Assembly (NCBI RefSeq): GCF_002292295.1
Contig: NZ_DBBS01000010.1
Location: 93,907-157,906 of the forward strand
Reading direction: 5' to 3'
From: Sphingomonas sp. UBA978
GTDB lineage: Bacteria > Pseudomonadota > Alphaproteobacteria > Sphingomonadales > Sphingomonadaceae
DNA length: 64,000 nucleotides
Part shown: positions 8,427-18,800 of the stretch, piece by piece
Numbering within the stretch: position 1 is the first letter of the stretch
Layout of the letters: every line of letters starts with the position of its first letter
Notes under the pieces: model-generated
What the model was told of the DNA's origin: nothing
Seen by the model: only the letters and a program-made list of their open reading frames with translations
Database searches by the model: none
Position numbers and translations under genes: made by a program

Positions 8427-11044
8427 GGCGGCTGGCATGTGCGCTGTTGCTCGCGGCGGCATCGGCGGCGGGCGTCGCGGCGCAGGACGCGCCCTGGCGC
8501 GACGCACGCCTGCCCGCGGAGCGACGCGCCGCCGATCTGGTGGCGCGGATGACGCTGGCGGAAAAGGCGGCGCAGCTGAAGGACAATGCCCCCGCCATCC
8601 CGCGGCTCGGCATCCCCGCCTATGCGTGGTGGAGCGAGGGGCTGCACGGCGTCGCGCGCGCCGGCAACGCCACCGTCTTCCCGCAGGCGATCGGGCTGGC
8701 GGCGACATGGGATGCGCCGCTCGTCCATCGCACCGCCGACATCATCGCCACCGAATTCCGCGCCAAATATCTCGCCGCCCGGCATCCGGACGGCAGTTCC
8801 GACCGCTATCGCGGGCTCACCGTCTGGTCCCCCAACGTCAACATCTTCCGCGACCCGCGCTGGGGGCGGGGGCAGGAGACGTTCGGCGAGGACCCCTATC
8901 TGACGTCGCGGCTCGGCGTGTCGTTCATCACCGGCCTGCAGGGCAGCGACCCCGCCCGGCCCAAGACGCTCGCGGTGGTCAAGCATTTCGCGGTTCACAG
9001 CGGGCCGGAGGCGGACCGCCATCGCGACGATATCCACCCGAGCGCGCACGATCTGGAGGATACCTATCTCCCCGCCTTCCGTGCGGCGGTGACCGAGGCG
9101 AAGGTACAGGGGCTGATGTGCGCCTATAACGCCGTGGACGGCGTGCCGGCCTGTGCCAGCCCGCTCATGCAGAGCCGGGTGCGCACGCAATGGGGCTTTG
9201 CCGGCCATATCGTGTCGGATTGCGCCGCGATCGCCGACCTGTTCCTGCCGACCTCGCACGCCTGGGTGCCGACGCCGGAGCGCGCGGTCGCCGCCGCGGT
9301 CACCGCGGGCACCGACCTGATCTGCGCCGAATTCAGCCGCGACAAGGGCGCCGACCCGCAGGTCGTCGTCAATGCGGTCGAGCAGGGAATGCTCGACCCC
9401 GCCACGCTCGACCGCGCGGTGACGCGCCTGTTCGAGGCGCGCATCCGTCTCGGCCTGCTCGACGGCGGTCGCTTCGGCACGATCGTCGCGACCGACTTCG
9501 ATACCCCCGCGCATCGCGCCGCCGCGCTCGATGCGGCGCGCAAGTCGCTGGTGCTGCTCAAGAACGACGGCCTGCTGCCGATCAAGGGCACGCCCCGCCG
9601 CATCGCCGTCATCGGTCCCAACGCCGATTCCACCGATGCGCTGGTCGGCAATTACAACGGCACGCCCTCCGAACCGGTGACCGTCGTCGCCGGGCTGCGC
9701 CGTCGCTATCCCGATGCGCGGGTTCAGGTCGTCGAGGGCACCGGCCTGATCGGTGCGCCGCTCAAGGCGATTCCCGCCGGGGCGCTGTGCGTCGATCGCG
9801 CCTGCACCACCCGCGGCCTGCGCGTCGAGGAATTCGCCGGCACCGCGCTGGCGGGCCGGGCGGTACGGACCGAAACCACGCCCGCCGTCCGCTTCGGCTG
9901 GGGCCGGCCCGAACGGCGCGAGCGCGCCAGTTCGATCCGCTGGACCGGCTTCCTGACCGCGGACGAAACCGGCCCCTACCGCTTCCGCCTCGACGGCGAC
10001 GGCGGCTATCGCATCCGCGTCGACGGCCGCACCGTCGTCGATGCATGGGATGCGGCCGACCCCGCGTCGATCGCGGACGGCGAGATCACGCTCACCGCCG
10101 GCCAGCGCTATCCGATCGTCGTCGAGGCGATCCAGACCGGCCCGCGCGGCGACCAGAGCCTGAGCTGGAGCAATTTCGGCGCGCGGGGCGAAGCGGCGGT
10201 CGCCGCGGCGCGCGATGCCGACCTCGTCGTGTTCGTCGCCGGCCTGACCGCCCGGCTGGAGGGCGAGGAGATGCGCGTCCGCGCACCGGGCTTCGCCGGG
10301 GGCGATCGCACCAGTCTCGACCTGCCCGCGCCGCAGCAGGATCTGCTCGAACGGGTGCAGGCGACGGGCAAGCCGCTCGTGCTCGTCCTGATGAACGGCA
10401 GCGCGCTCGGTGTCACATGGGCCGACCGCCACGTCCCCGCGATCGTCGAGGCCTGGTATCCGGGCGGCGAGGGCGGGCAGGCGGTGGCGGAGCTGATCGC
10501 CGGCGACTTCAGCCCCGCCGGCCGGTTGCCGGTGACCTTCTACCGCGACGCCGGGCAGCTGCCGCCGTTCAAGGACTATGCGATGGCGGGCCGGACCTAT
10601 CGCTATTTCGCCGGCGATCCCCTGTACCGCTTCGGTCACGGGCTCAGCTACACGCGCTTCGCTTATGGCACGCCGCGGCTCGCCCGGTCGCGGATCCGTG
10701 CCGGCGAGACGGCGACGCTCACCGTCCGCGTCACCAACGCCGGCGCGGTCGCCGGCGACGAGGTCGTCCAGCTCTACGGGTCGCAGGCCGCGCCCGGCGC
10801 ACCGCTGCGCGCGCTCATGGGCTTCCAGCGCATCCACCTGAAGCCGGGCGAGAGCCGGGACGTGGCGCTGTCCATCGATCCGCGGGCGATGAGCATCGTC
10901 GATCCGGCGGGCCGTCGCCGCGTCGCGCCCGGCGTCGTCGACCTGTGGATCGGCGGCGGTCAGCCGCCCGCGGCGGGCGCAGGCAAGGCCGCACCCGGCG
11001 CGGCCGCGCGCCTGACGATCGCCGGCACGCGGGCTTTGGACTGA
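8423..11044 (+). CDS. GH3 beta-xylosidase/beta-glucosidase with PA14 domain
   Basis: An 873-residue retaining glycosidase. It has a signal peptide (RRLACALLLAAASAAGVAA). The GH3 barrel contains WWSEGLHGVAR, NIFRDPRWGRGQETFGEDP, VKHF and the nucleophile loop GHIVSDCAAI (Asp266). The SDCxAI form is common among beta-xylosidase-like GH3 enzymes. The second GH3 domain (VLLKNDGLLPI) is interrupted by a PA14 sugar-binding module (about 470-600, with ADETGPYRFRLDGDGGYRI). The C-terminal fibronectin-like domain includes PLYRFGHGLSYTRF. It starts at GTG 8423, overlapping the upstream stop by 4 bases; no other start fits the leader. Likely trims xylose or glucose ends from imported oligomers. Confidence 0.87.
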   Translation: MRRLACALLLAAASAAGVAAQDAPWRDARLPAERRAADLVARMTLAEKAAQLKDNAPAIPRLGIPAYAWWSEGLHGVARAGNATVFPQAIGLAATWDAPLVHRTADIIATEFRAKYLAARHPDGSSDRYRGLTVWSPNVNIFRDPRWGRGQETFGEDPYLTSRLGVSFITGLQGSDPARPKTLAVVKHFAVHSGPEADRHRDDIHPSAHDLEDTYLPAFRAAVTEAKVQGLMCAYNAVDGVPACASPLMQSRVRTQWGFAGHIVSDCAAIADLFLPTSHAWVPTPERAVAAAVTAGTDLICAEFSRDKGADPQVVVNAVEQGMLDPATLDRAVTRLFEARIRLGLLDGGRFGTIVATDFDTPAHRAAALDAARKSLVLLKNDGLLPIKGTPRRIAVIGPNADSTDALVGNYNGTPSEPVTVVAGLRRRYPDARVQVVEGTGLIGAPLKAIPAGALCVDRACTTRGLRVEEFAGTALAGRAVRTETTPAVRFGWGRPERRERASSIRWTGFLTADETGPYRFRLDGDGGYRIRVDGRTVVDAWDAADPASIADGEITLTAGQRYPIVVEAIQTGPRGDQSLSWSNFGARGEAAVAAARDADLVVFVAGLTARLEGEEMRVRAPGFAGGDRTSLDLPAPQQDLLERVQATGKPLVLVLMNGSALGVTWADRHVPAIVEAWYPGGEGGQAVAELIAGDFSPAGRLPVTFYRDAGQLPPFKDYAMAGRTYRYFAGDPLYRFGHGLSYTRFAYGTPRLARSRIRAGETATLTVRVTNAGAVAGDEVVQLYGSQAAPGAPLRALMGFQRIHLKPGESRDVALSIDPRAMSIVDPAGRRRVAPGVVDLWIGGGQPPAAGAGKAAPGAAARLTIAGTRALD

Positions 11045-11078
11045 CCGGCCGGCACGGCCGCAGAGAGGATATCGTCCC

Positions 11079-11894
11079 ATGATCCGTTTTCTTGCTCTGC
11101 TCGCATGGGCGACCGCCGGCGCGGCGTCCGCGCAGATGACGCCGCCGCCCGGCAGCCCGCCGGTGCGCCGGATCGAACCGTCGAAGGTCATCCTCGTCGG
11201 CGATTCGACCACGGCCGTGATCGGCGGCTGGGGGCCTGCCTTCTGTGCCGATCACGTCACCTCGTTCCTTGCCTGCATCAACCTCGCGCGCGGCGGGCGC
11301 AGCTCGGGCAATTACCGGTGGGAAGGGTCGTGGGACGTCGCGCGGAACGAAATGCGCGTGCCGGGCTATCGTACGGTCTGGGTGTTGATCCAGTTCGGCC
11401 ACAACGACCAGCCGGGTAAGCCCGGCCGCTCGACCGACCTTGCGACCGGCTTCCCCGAAAACCTGCGCCGCTACGTGCGCGAGGCGCGCGCGCTCGGTGC
11501 GAAGCCGATCCTCGTGACGCCGCTGACCCGGCGCATCTTCGCCGACGGCCGGCTGGTCGACGATCTCGCGCCCTGGGCCGCCGCGACCCGGCAGGTCGCC
11601 GCCGAGCTCAAGGTGCCGCTGCTCGACCTCCATGCCGACAGCGCCGCGATCGTCCAGGCGATGGGGCCGGCGGCATCGCAGATGTTCGCGCAATTGCCCG
11701 CCGGATCGCAGCCGCTCGCACCCGCCGCCACGCCGCCGGCGGCGACAGAGGTGCAGGTGCAGCCGCTCGCGGTGCCGAAACTGTCCTTCGACAACACCCA
11801 CCTCGGCAAACAGGGCGCCGCCTTCTTCGCGACGATCGTGACGAAGGAACTGGCGGACGCGGTGCCCGACATGCGCCCGCTGCTGGTTCCATGA
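11079..11894 (+). CDS. Rhamnogalacturonan acetylesterase, CE12 (SGNH hydrolase)
   Basis: Removes acetyl groups from the rhamnogalacturonan backbone. The 271-residue product has a signal peptide ending GAASAQ and the SGNH blocks GDSTT (Ser43), ARGGRSS (Gly), FGHND (Asn109) and FDNTHLG (Asp238, His241), the order and spacing seen in RhgT/RGAE-type esterases. A Pro/Ala-rich insert (about 206-232) precedes the last block. It lies 34 bp after GH3 with GAGAGGAT as ribosome site, and its stop overlaps an ATG of the following gene. The presence of CE12 and CE8 in one operon points to pectin rather than plain xylan as target. Confidence 0.85.
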   Translation: MIRFLALLAWATAGAASAQMTPPPGSPPVRRIEPSKVILVGDSTTAVIGGWGPAFCADHVTSFLACINLARGGRSSGNYRWEGSWDVARNEMRVPGYRTVWVLIQFGHNDQPGKPGRSTDLATGFPENLRRYVREARALGAKPILVTPLTRRIFADGRLVDDLAPWAAATRQVAAELKVPLLDLHADSAAIVQAMGPAASQMFAQLPAGSQPLAPAATPPAATEVQVQPLAVPKLSFDNTHLGKQGAAFFATIVTKELADAVPDMRPLLVP

Positions 11895-11905
11895 AGGACA
11901 AAATG

Positions 11906-14353
11906 ATGACGCGAGACACAGGACCGGGCATCAGCCGCCGCGACGCGATCGCGGGTCTGTCGGCGGGCGCCACGCTCGCCGTCCCCGCCGCCACCGCCGC
12001 GGCTGCCGCCGCGCGGCCCGCGGCGAGCGATCCCGCCTCGACCATCCTGTGGTATGCGCAGCCGGCTGCCAGCTGGGTCGAGGCGCTGCCCGTCGGCAAT
12101 GGCCGGATCGGCGCGATGGTCCATGGCGGTATCGACCACGAATATATCCAGCTCAACGAGGATACCTTGTGGGCGGGCGGGCCGTATGCGCCCGCCAGTC
12201 CGGACGCGCTCGCGGCCCTGCCCGAGGTGCGGCGGCTGGTCTTCGCCGGCGAATTTGCCAGGGCGCAGGCGCTGGTCGGCGAGGCGGTGATGGCGCGCCC
12301 GCTCCGGCAGATGCCCTATGGCACCATCGGCACGCTCGTGATCGACCGCGCCGGTGCGCCCGCGGCCGCCGCGCCTGCCCCTGCGCCCAAGGGATTGCGG
12401 AGCGAGGTCACCCCCGCCGAACCCTCCCGCCCCGTCGCCGGCTATCGCCGCGAACTCGACCTCGACACCGCGATCGCCAGCACCCGCTGGTCGGCGGGCG
12501 GCGTCGCGTACCGGCGCGAGGTGATCGCCTCGCCGACCGATCAGGTCATCGCCATCCGGCTGACCGCCGCGCCCGGCGGCACGATCGACGTCGACCTGTC
12601 GCTGACGACGCCGGTCAAGCAGGCGCAGGTGACGGCCGGCCGCGGCGATGGCGAGATCCTTCTGTCCGGCCGCAACGAGGCGGCGCACGGCATCCCCGGC
12701 GCGCTGCGCTACGAGGCGCGGGTCCGCGTGTCCGCGAGCGGTGGGCAGGTGCGGCGCGACGGCGGGCGCCTCGTCGTGCGCGGCGCGCGCGAACTCGTCG
12801 TCCTCGTCGCGATGGCGACCAGCTATCGCCGCTTCGACGACGTCGGCGGCGATCCGACCGCGATCACCTGCGGCCAGATCGATGCCGCCGCCCGGCGCGG
12901 CTATCGCCGCATCGCGCACGACACGACTGCGGCGCATCGCACGCTGTTCCGCCGCGTCTCGCTCGATCTCGGCCGCGGCGCGGCGGCGCAGCTGCCGACC
13001 GACCACCGCATCCGTGGCGGCGAGACGAGCGACGATCCCTCGCTCGCCACGCTCTACTTCAATTATGCGCGCTACATGCTCATCGCCTGTTCGCGCCCGG
13101 GCAGCCAGCCGGCCAATCTGCAGGGCATCTGGAACGACAGCACCAACCCGCCCTGGGGCGGCAAATACACGATCAATATTAATACCCAGATGAACTATTG
13201 GCCGGCCGAACCGGCCAACCTGCCCGAATGCGTTGAGCCGCTCGTCGCGATGGTGCGCGACCTCGCCGTCACCGGCGCGCGCACCGCCCGCGTCATGTAC
13301 GGCGCGCGCGGCTGGGTCTGCCATCACAACACCGATCTGTGGCGGGCGACGGCGCCGATCGACGGCCCTGCGTTCGGCATGTGGCCGACGGGCGGGGCGT
13401 GGCTGTGCACGCATCTGTGGGACCATTACGACTATGGCTGCGACACGGCCTTCCTCGCCTCGGTCTATCCGCTGATCCGCGATGCCGCGCTGTTCTTCGT
13501 CGACACGTTGCAGCAGGACCCGAACACCGGTTTTCTGGTGACCAACCCGTCGCTGTCGCCCGAGAACAACCATGGCCACGGCTCATCGATCTGTGCCGGC
13601 CCGACGATGGACATGGCGATCCTGCGCGACCTGTTCGGTCAGGCGGCGGAGGCGGCGACGATCCTCGGCCGCGACCCCGATCTCGCGCGGCAGTTCCTCG
13701 CCACGCGCGACCGGCTGGCGCCGTACCGGATCGGCGGGCAGGGGCAGCTGCAGGAATGGCAGGCCGACTGGGACGCGGGTGCGAACGACCTCCACCACCG
13801 TCACGTCAGCCACCTCTACGGCGTCTTCCCGGGGCATCAGATCGATACGGTCGCGACGCCCGCGCTCGCCGCCGCCGCGCGCCGCTCGCTCGACACCCGC
13901 GGCGACGAGGCGACGGGCTGGGCAACCGCCTGGCGCGTCGCGCTCTGGGCCCGCCTCCGCGACGGCAACCGCGCCCACCGCATCATGCAATACTTGATTG
14001 GTCACAAGCGCACCTACCCCAACCTCTTCGACGCCCACCCCCCGTTCCAGATCGACGGCAATTTCGGGGGTGCCGCGGCCATCGCCGAGATGCTGGTGAG
14101 CAGCCGCCGGGACGAGATAGCGTTGCTGCCCGCGCTGCCCGATGCATGGCCGACGGGGCAGGTTACCGGCCTGCGCGCGCGTGGCGGGCATACAGTCGCT
14201 CTGTCCTGGGCCGGCGGCCGGCTGGTGTCGGCGACGATCACCCCGACCCATGACGGAACGGTCGCCATTCGTCTGGGCAGCCTGGTGCGAACCGTACTGA
14301 TGACGGCGCGCCGGCCCGTCCGGTTAACCGGGCCGACTCTGTCGATAGCCTGA
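11906..14353 (+). CDS. GH95 alpha-L-fucosidase/alpha-L-galactosidase
   Basis: An 815-residue GH95 enzyme expected to remove terminal alpha-L-fucose or alpha-L-galactose, sugars found in rhamnogalacturonan II and xyloglucan. Visible family marks are LPVGNGRIGAMVHGG and NEDTLWAGGP near the N-terminus, INTQMNYWPAEPANL in the (alpha/alpha)6 barrel, and QIDGNFGGAAAIAEML with the aspartate of the catalytic machinery. The leader ISRRDAIAGLSAGATLA is twin-arginine-like. ATG 11906 was chosen because AAGGA at 11894-11898 is correctly spaced; ATG 11891 (overlapping the CE12 stop) and 11903 are alternatives. A Pro/Ala insert near residues 150-165 is not typical. Last gene of the operon. Confidence 0.85.
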   Translation: MTRDTGPGISRRDAIAGLSAGATLAVPAATAAAAAARPAASDPASTILWYAQPAASWVEALPVGNGRIGAMVHGGIDHEYIQLNEDTLWAGGPYAPASPDALAALPEVRRLVFAGEFARAQALVGEAVMARPLRQMPYGTIGTLVIDRAGAPAAAAPAPAPKGLRSEVTPAEPSRPVAGYRRELDLDTAIASTRWSAGGVAYRREVIASPTDQVIAIRLTAAPGGTIDVDLSLTTPVKQAQVTAGRGDGEILLSGRNEAAHGIPGALRYEARVRVSASGGQVRRDGGRLVVRGARELVVLVAMATSYRRFDDVGGDPTAITCGQIDAAARRGYRRIAHDTTAAHRTLFRRVSLDLGRGAAAQLPTDHRIRGGETSDDPSLATLYFNYARYMLIACSRPGSQPANLQGIWNDSTNPPWGGKYTININTQMNYWPAEPANLPECVEPLVAMVRDLAVTGARTARVMYGARGWVCHHNTDLWRATAPIDGPAFGMWPTGGAWLCTHLWDHYDYGCDTAFLASVYPLIRDAALFFVDTLQQDPNTGFLVTNPSLSPENNHGHGSSICAGPTMDMAILRDLFGQAAEAATILGRDPDLARQFLATRDRLAPYRIGGQGQLQEWQADWDAGANDLHHRHVSHLYGVFPGHQIDTVATPALAAAARRSLDTRGDEATGWATAWRVALWARLRDGNRAHRIMQYLIGHKRTYPNLFDAHPPFQIDGNFGGAAAIAEMLVSSRRDEIALLPALPDAWPTGQVTGLRARGGHTVALSWAGGRLVSATITPTHDGTVAIRLGSLVRTVLMTARRPVRLTGPTLSIA

Positions 14354-14419
14354 GGCGAATTGTCGGTCGGCGCTACGATGGAGCGGCATGCGGATTCGCG
14401 TCATGGCCGGCGCGTACCG

Positions 14420-15814
14420 TCAGGTGCTCCATTCCCCGCCCAGCGCGCGGAACAGGTCGACCTGCGCGTCGGCGATCTGCGCGTCCGCCAGCGCCAGCGT
14501 CGCCTCCGTGTCCGCCAGCGTGCGTTCAGCGTCGAGCGCGACGAGGCTGTCGATCTGGCCTTCGCGCTGCTGCGCACGGGTGATGCGCGCGGCGGCGGCG
14601 GCCTGGTCGCGCGCGGATTGCAGCGCGGTGCGGCGCTGGAGCGCGTTGGCATAAGCGGAGAGCGCGGTTTCGCTCTCCTCCAGCGCCTGCAGCACGGTGC
14701 CATCGAAGGTCGCGAGTGCGGCCTGCGTGTCCGCCTCCGCCCCGGCGATCCGCGCGCGCGCCTTGGTCGGGTTGGCGTTCCAGCTGATGAGCGGTCCGAG
14801 CAGCCAGCGCAGCGGCCCGCCGCCGAACAGGTCGCCGAGGCCGGTGCTGGTCTGGCCGATCGATCCGCCGAGGCTGATCTTCGGGTATAGGTCCGCGGTC
14901 GCGACGCCGATCCGCGCGGTCGCGGCGGCGAGGCGGCGTTCGGCGGCGCGCACGTCGGGGCGGCGGGCGAGCAGGCCGGCACCGTCGCCGATCGGGATCG
15001 GACGGTCGAGCCGCAGCGTCGTCGTGCGTTCGGCGGCGATCGGCGGCAACGCCGCGGGCGCGCGGCCGGTGAGCGTGGCGAGGCGGAACAGCGCCGCCTG
15101 CCGCTGCGCCCGGATCGCCGGAATGTCGGCGCGGCGCTGGTCGCGCAACGCGGCGATGCGCGCGGTGTCGAGCGGGGTGGTGAGGCCGACGTCGGCCCGG
15201 TGCGCCGTCACGGTCAACGATCGGTCGATCAGCGCGACGATGCGTTCGGCGACGGCGATCCGCTCCGCAGCGGAAGCGGCGTCGGCATAGGCGCGCGCGG
15301 TTTCGGCGGCGATCGAGACGCGCACCGCGTCGAGATCGGCCTGCGCCGCGCCGACGTCGCCGCGCGCCGCCTCGACGTTGCGGCTGATGCGGCCGAACAG
15401 GTCGACTTCATAGGAGACGGTGAGGCCGCCATCGATCCGCCAGCCCTCGCGATCGACGCCGGGGACGGTCTGGATCGCGGCGACGCGGCCGTAATTGCCG
15501 CTGGCGCTGACCTCGCCCTGCGGCTGGCGGTCGCCGCGGACCTCACGCAGCGCGGCGCGCGCCCGGGCGAGGCGGGCGGCGGCGACGCGCAGGTCGGTGT
15601 TGGCCGCGAGCGCGTCGGTGACGAGGCCGTCGAGCACGGGATCGTCGTACAATTGCCACCAGCGGGCCGCCACGGGGGCCGTGGGATCGACCGCGATGCT
15701 GGTCGAGAGGAACGGCCCGGCGGCGGCAGACGGCGTCGGCGGGGCGACATAATCGGGTCCGGTCGCGCAGGCGGCCAGGGCGAGCGCGGAGACGGTGGCA
15801 AGGATGGCACGCAT
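14420..15814 (-). CDS. RND efflux outer-membrane lipoprotein, OprM/NodT family
   Basis: Outer-membrane channel of a tripartite drug pump, 464 residues. The lipobox LALAAC gives an acylated Cys near position 16. Two OEP repeats follow, with the typical WWQLYDDPVLDGLV, LRVAAARLARARA and, in the second half, LLARRPDVRAAERRLAAATARIGVATADLYP. It ends the minus-strand operon, 12 bp after the pump gene, and its 3' end faces the GH95 gene with only 66 bp between. No hairpin terminator is visible there. Confidence 0.92.
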   Translation of the reverse strand: MRAILATVSALALAACATGPDYVAPPTPSAAAGPFLSTSIAVDPTAPVAARWWQLYDDPVLDGLVTDALAANTDLRVAAARLARARAALREVRGDRQPQGEVSASGNYGRVAAIQTVPGVDREGWRIDGGLTVSYEVDLFGRISRNVEAARGDVGAAQADLDAVRVSIAAETARAYADAASAAERIAVAERIVALIDRSLTVTAHRADVGLTTPLDTARIAALRDQRRADIPAIRAQRQAALFRLATLTGRAPAALPPIAAERTTTLRLDRPIPIGDGAGLLARRPDVRAAERRLAAATARIGVATADLYPKISLGGSIGQTSTGLGDLFGGGPLRWLLGPLISWNANPTKARARIAGAEADTQAALATFDGTVLQALEESETALSAYANALQRRTALQSARDQAAAAARITRAQQREGQIDSLVALDAERTLADTEATLALADAQIADAQVDLFRALGGEWST

Positions 15815-15826
15815 ATCAGAAGCTCC

Positions 15827-18800
15827 TTATTCCGCCGGCAGCGCGTGGGGCGCGGCGGCGGCGGCGGCGTGCCGGCGGCGGGCGAGGCGATCGCCCAGCG
15901 CGCGGCACACGACGTAGAAGGTGGGCGTGAACAGCAGGCCGAACCCGGTGACGCCGATCATGCCGAAGAACACCGCGGTGCCGAGCGCCTGCCGCAGTTC
16001 CGCGCCGGCGCCCGTCGCGATCAGCAGCGGCACCGCGCCGAGGATGAAGGCGAAGCTGGTCATCAGGATCGGCCGCAACCGGTCCTGCGCGGCGCGGACG
16101 GCGGCCTCGACTGGCGATAGCCCGTCCTGCTCCTCCGCCTGCTTGGCGAATTCGACGACGAGGATCGCGTTCTTCGCGGCGAGCGCGATGAGCACGACGA
16201 GGCCGATCTGGGTCAGGACATTGTTGTCCATGCCCCGCAGGTTCACGCCGATCATCGCCGCGAGCAGGCACATCGGCACGATCAGGATGATCGACAGCGG
16301 CAGCACGAGGCTTTCATATTGCGCGGCCAGCACGAGGAAGACGAACACCACCGCCAGCGCGAAGACGATGGCGGCGGTGCTGCCCGCCGCCTTCTGCTGG
16401 AAGGCGATGCCGGTCCACTCGGTGCCGTATCCCGCAGGCAGCGTTTCGGCGGCGACCTTCTCCATCGCGACCAGCGACCGGCCGGAGGAATAGCCGGGCG
16501 CGGTGTCGCCATCCACCTCGACCGCAGGGAAGAGGTTGTAGCGGGTAACGCGATACGGCCCCGTCTTGTCGCGGAAGGTCGACACCGATCCGATCGGCAC
16601 CATCGCGCCGGAGTTCGACCGCGTCTTGAGGTTGGCGATGTCCGCCGTGGTCGCGCGGAATGGCGCATCGGCCTGTGCGGTGACGCGATAGGTGCGGCCG
16701 AGCAGGTTGAAGTCGTTGACGAACGCCGAGCCGAGATAGACCTGCAATGCCTCGAACACGCGTTCCGGGGGGACGCCGAGCATGTCGGCCTTGGCCCGGT
16801 CGATATCGGCGAAGATGCGCGGCGTGGCGGAATCGAAGAAGGTGAAGACCTGCGCCAGCCCCTCGGTCTGGTTCGCCTTAGCGATCAGCTTGCCTGTCTC
16901 CTCGCCGAGCTTCTGGTAACTGCCGCCATTCTTGTCCTGCACGATCAGGCGATAGCCGCCGGCCGAGCCGATGCCCTGGATCAGCGGCGGCGGAATCACG
17001 AAGATGCGCGCCTCGTCGATGTCGGCGGTCGCCTTTTGTGCTTCCGCCATGATGCTGGCGAGGGTGACGCCAAGCGCTTCGCGCTCTTCGAACGATTTCA
17101 GCGGGATATAGGCAGCGGCGGCATTGGGGGCGAGCGTCTGCGACGGGCCGTCGAAGCCGGCGAGCATGACCGCGCCCTTGACGCCCGCGAGCGGCAGGAT
17201 GCGCTTGGCGACCTTCTGCACGACCGCGTCGGTACGCTCGACCGAGGCGCCGGAGGGCAATTGGACGACGGTGAGGAAATAGCCCTGGTCCTGCGCCGGG
17301 ATGAAGCCCGAGGGCGTCGCCCAGAACAGGGCACCGGTGGCGGCGATCAGGCCGACATAGACCGTCATCATCCGCTTCGGGCGCGCGACCAGCGCCGCGG
17401 TCAGCGTGGCATAGCCCGCGCTCATCCGCTCGAACCCGCGGTTGAACGCGTCGCCGGCGCGGCGCACGGCCTGCGTCAGGCGATTGCCGGTATGGTCGCG
17501 GTCGTGCGCCCTGAGCAGCAGCGCGGCGAGTGCCGGCGACAGCGTCAGCGACAGCAGCAGCGAGATGATCGTCGCGGTCGAGATCGTCACCGCGAACTGC
17601 TGGTAGAAGGCACCCGACAGGCCGGTGAGGAACAGCGTCGGCACGAACACCGCGCACAGCACCAGCACGATCGCGACCAGCGCGCCCGACACCTCGTCCA
17701 TCGAGGTGCGCGCCGCCTCGAGCGGGGTCAGCCCGCGTTCGAGGTTGCGCTCGACATTCTCGACCACGACGATCGCGTCGTCGACGACGATGCCGATTGC
17801 GAGGACGAGGCCGAACAGCGACAGATTGTTGAGGCTGTATCCTAGGGCCGCCAGTACCGCGAAGGTGCCGATCAGCGACACCGGGATCGCCACGATCGGG
17901 ATGATCGCCGCGCGCCATTTCTGCAGGAAGACGAGGATGACGAGCACGACGAGGATCATCGCCTCGATCAGCGTATGCTTCACCGCGTCGATCGACTGGG
18001 CGATGAATTCAGTGGGATTGTAGATAACGCGATAGGCGAGCCCCTTGGGGAAGTCCTTCGCCATCGCCTCCATCTCGGCGCTGACCGCCTCGGCGGCGGC
18101 GAGCGCGTTCGAGCCGGGACGCTGGAACACCGCGGCGATCACCGTGGGTTCGCCCGACAGATAGGTGTTGGAGGCGTAATCGGCGGCACCCAGTTCGACC
18201 CGCGCGACATCGGCGACGCGGACCTGGCGGCCGTCGGCATCGGTGCGGATCACGACCTGGCCGAATTGCGCCGGATCGACGAGGCGACCCTGCGTCTCGA
18301 CGTTGAGCTGGAAGGCGCTGCCATTGGCATAGGGCGGCTGGCCGAGCGTGCCGGCGGCGACCTGTACATTCTGCGCGCGCAACGCCTGGACGATGTCGCC
18401 CGCGGTGAGGTTGAGCGCGGCGGCGCGGCCGGGATCGATCCACACCCGCATCGCATAGTCGCGCGCGCCGAACAGCCGCACGTCGCCGACGCCCTCGATC
18501 CGCGCCAGCCGGTCGCGGACCTGCGTCAGCGCATAGTTGGAGATATAGCCGCGATCGAGGCTATGATCGGGCGAGATCAGATTGACGACCATCAGGAAGT
18601 CGGGCGAGGTCTTGCGCGTCACCACGCCCAAGCGCTGCACCTCCTGCGGCAGGCGCGGCACCGCGACCGCGACGCGGTTCTGCACCAGCACCTGCGCGGC
18701 GTCGAGATCGGTGCCGAGGCGGAAGGTGACGGTGATCGTCACCGTGCCGTCGCCGGTCGACTGGCTGCTCTGGTAGAGCATGTTGTCGACGCCGTTGATC

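Noticed and set aside
14354..14419. Terminator between convergent GH95 and outer-membrane channel genes
   Set aside because: No stem longer than 5 bp with a T-run was seen in the 66 bp gap.
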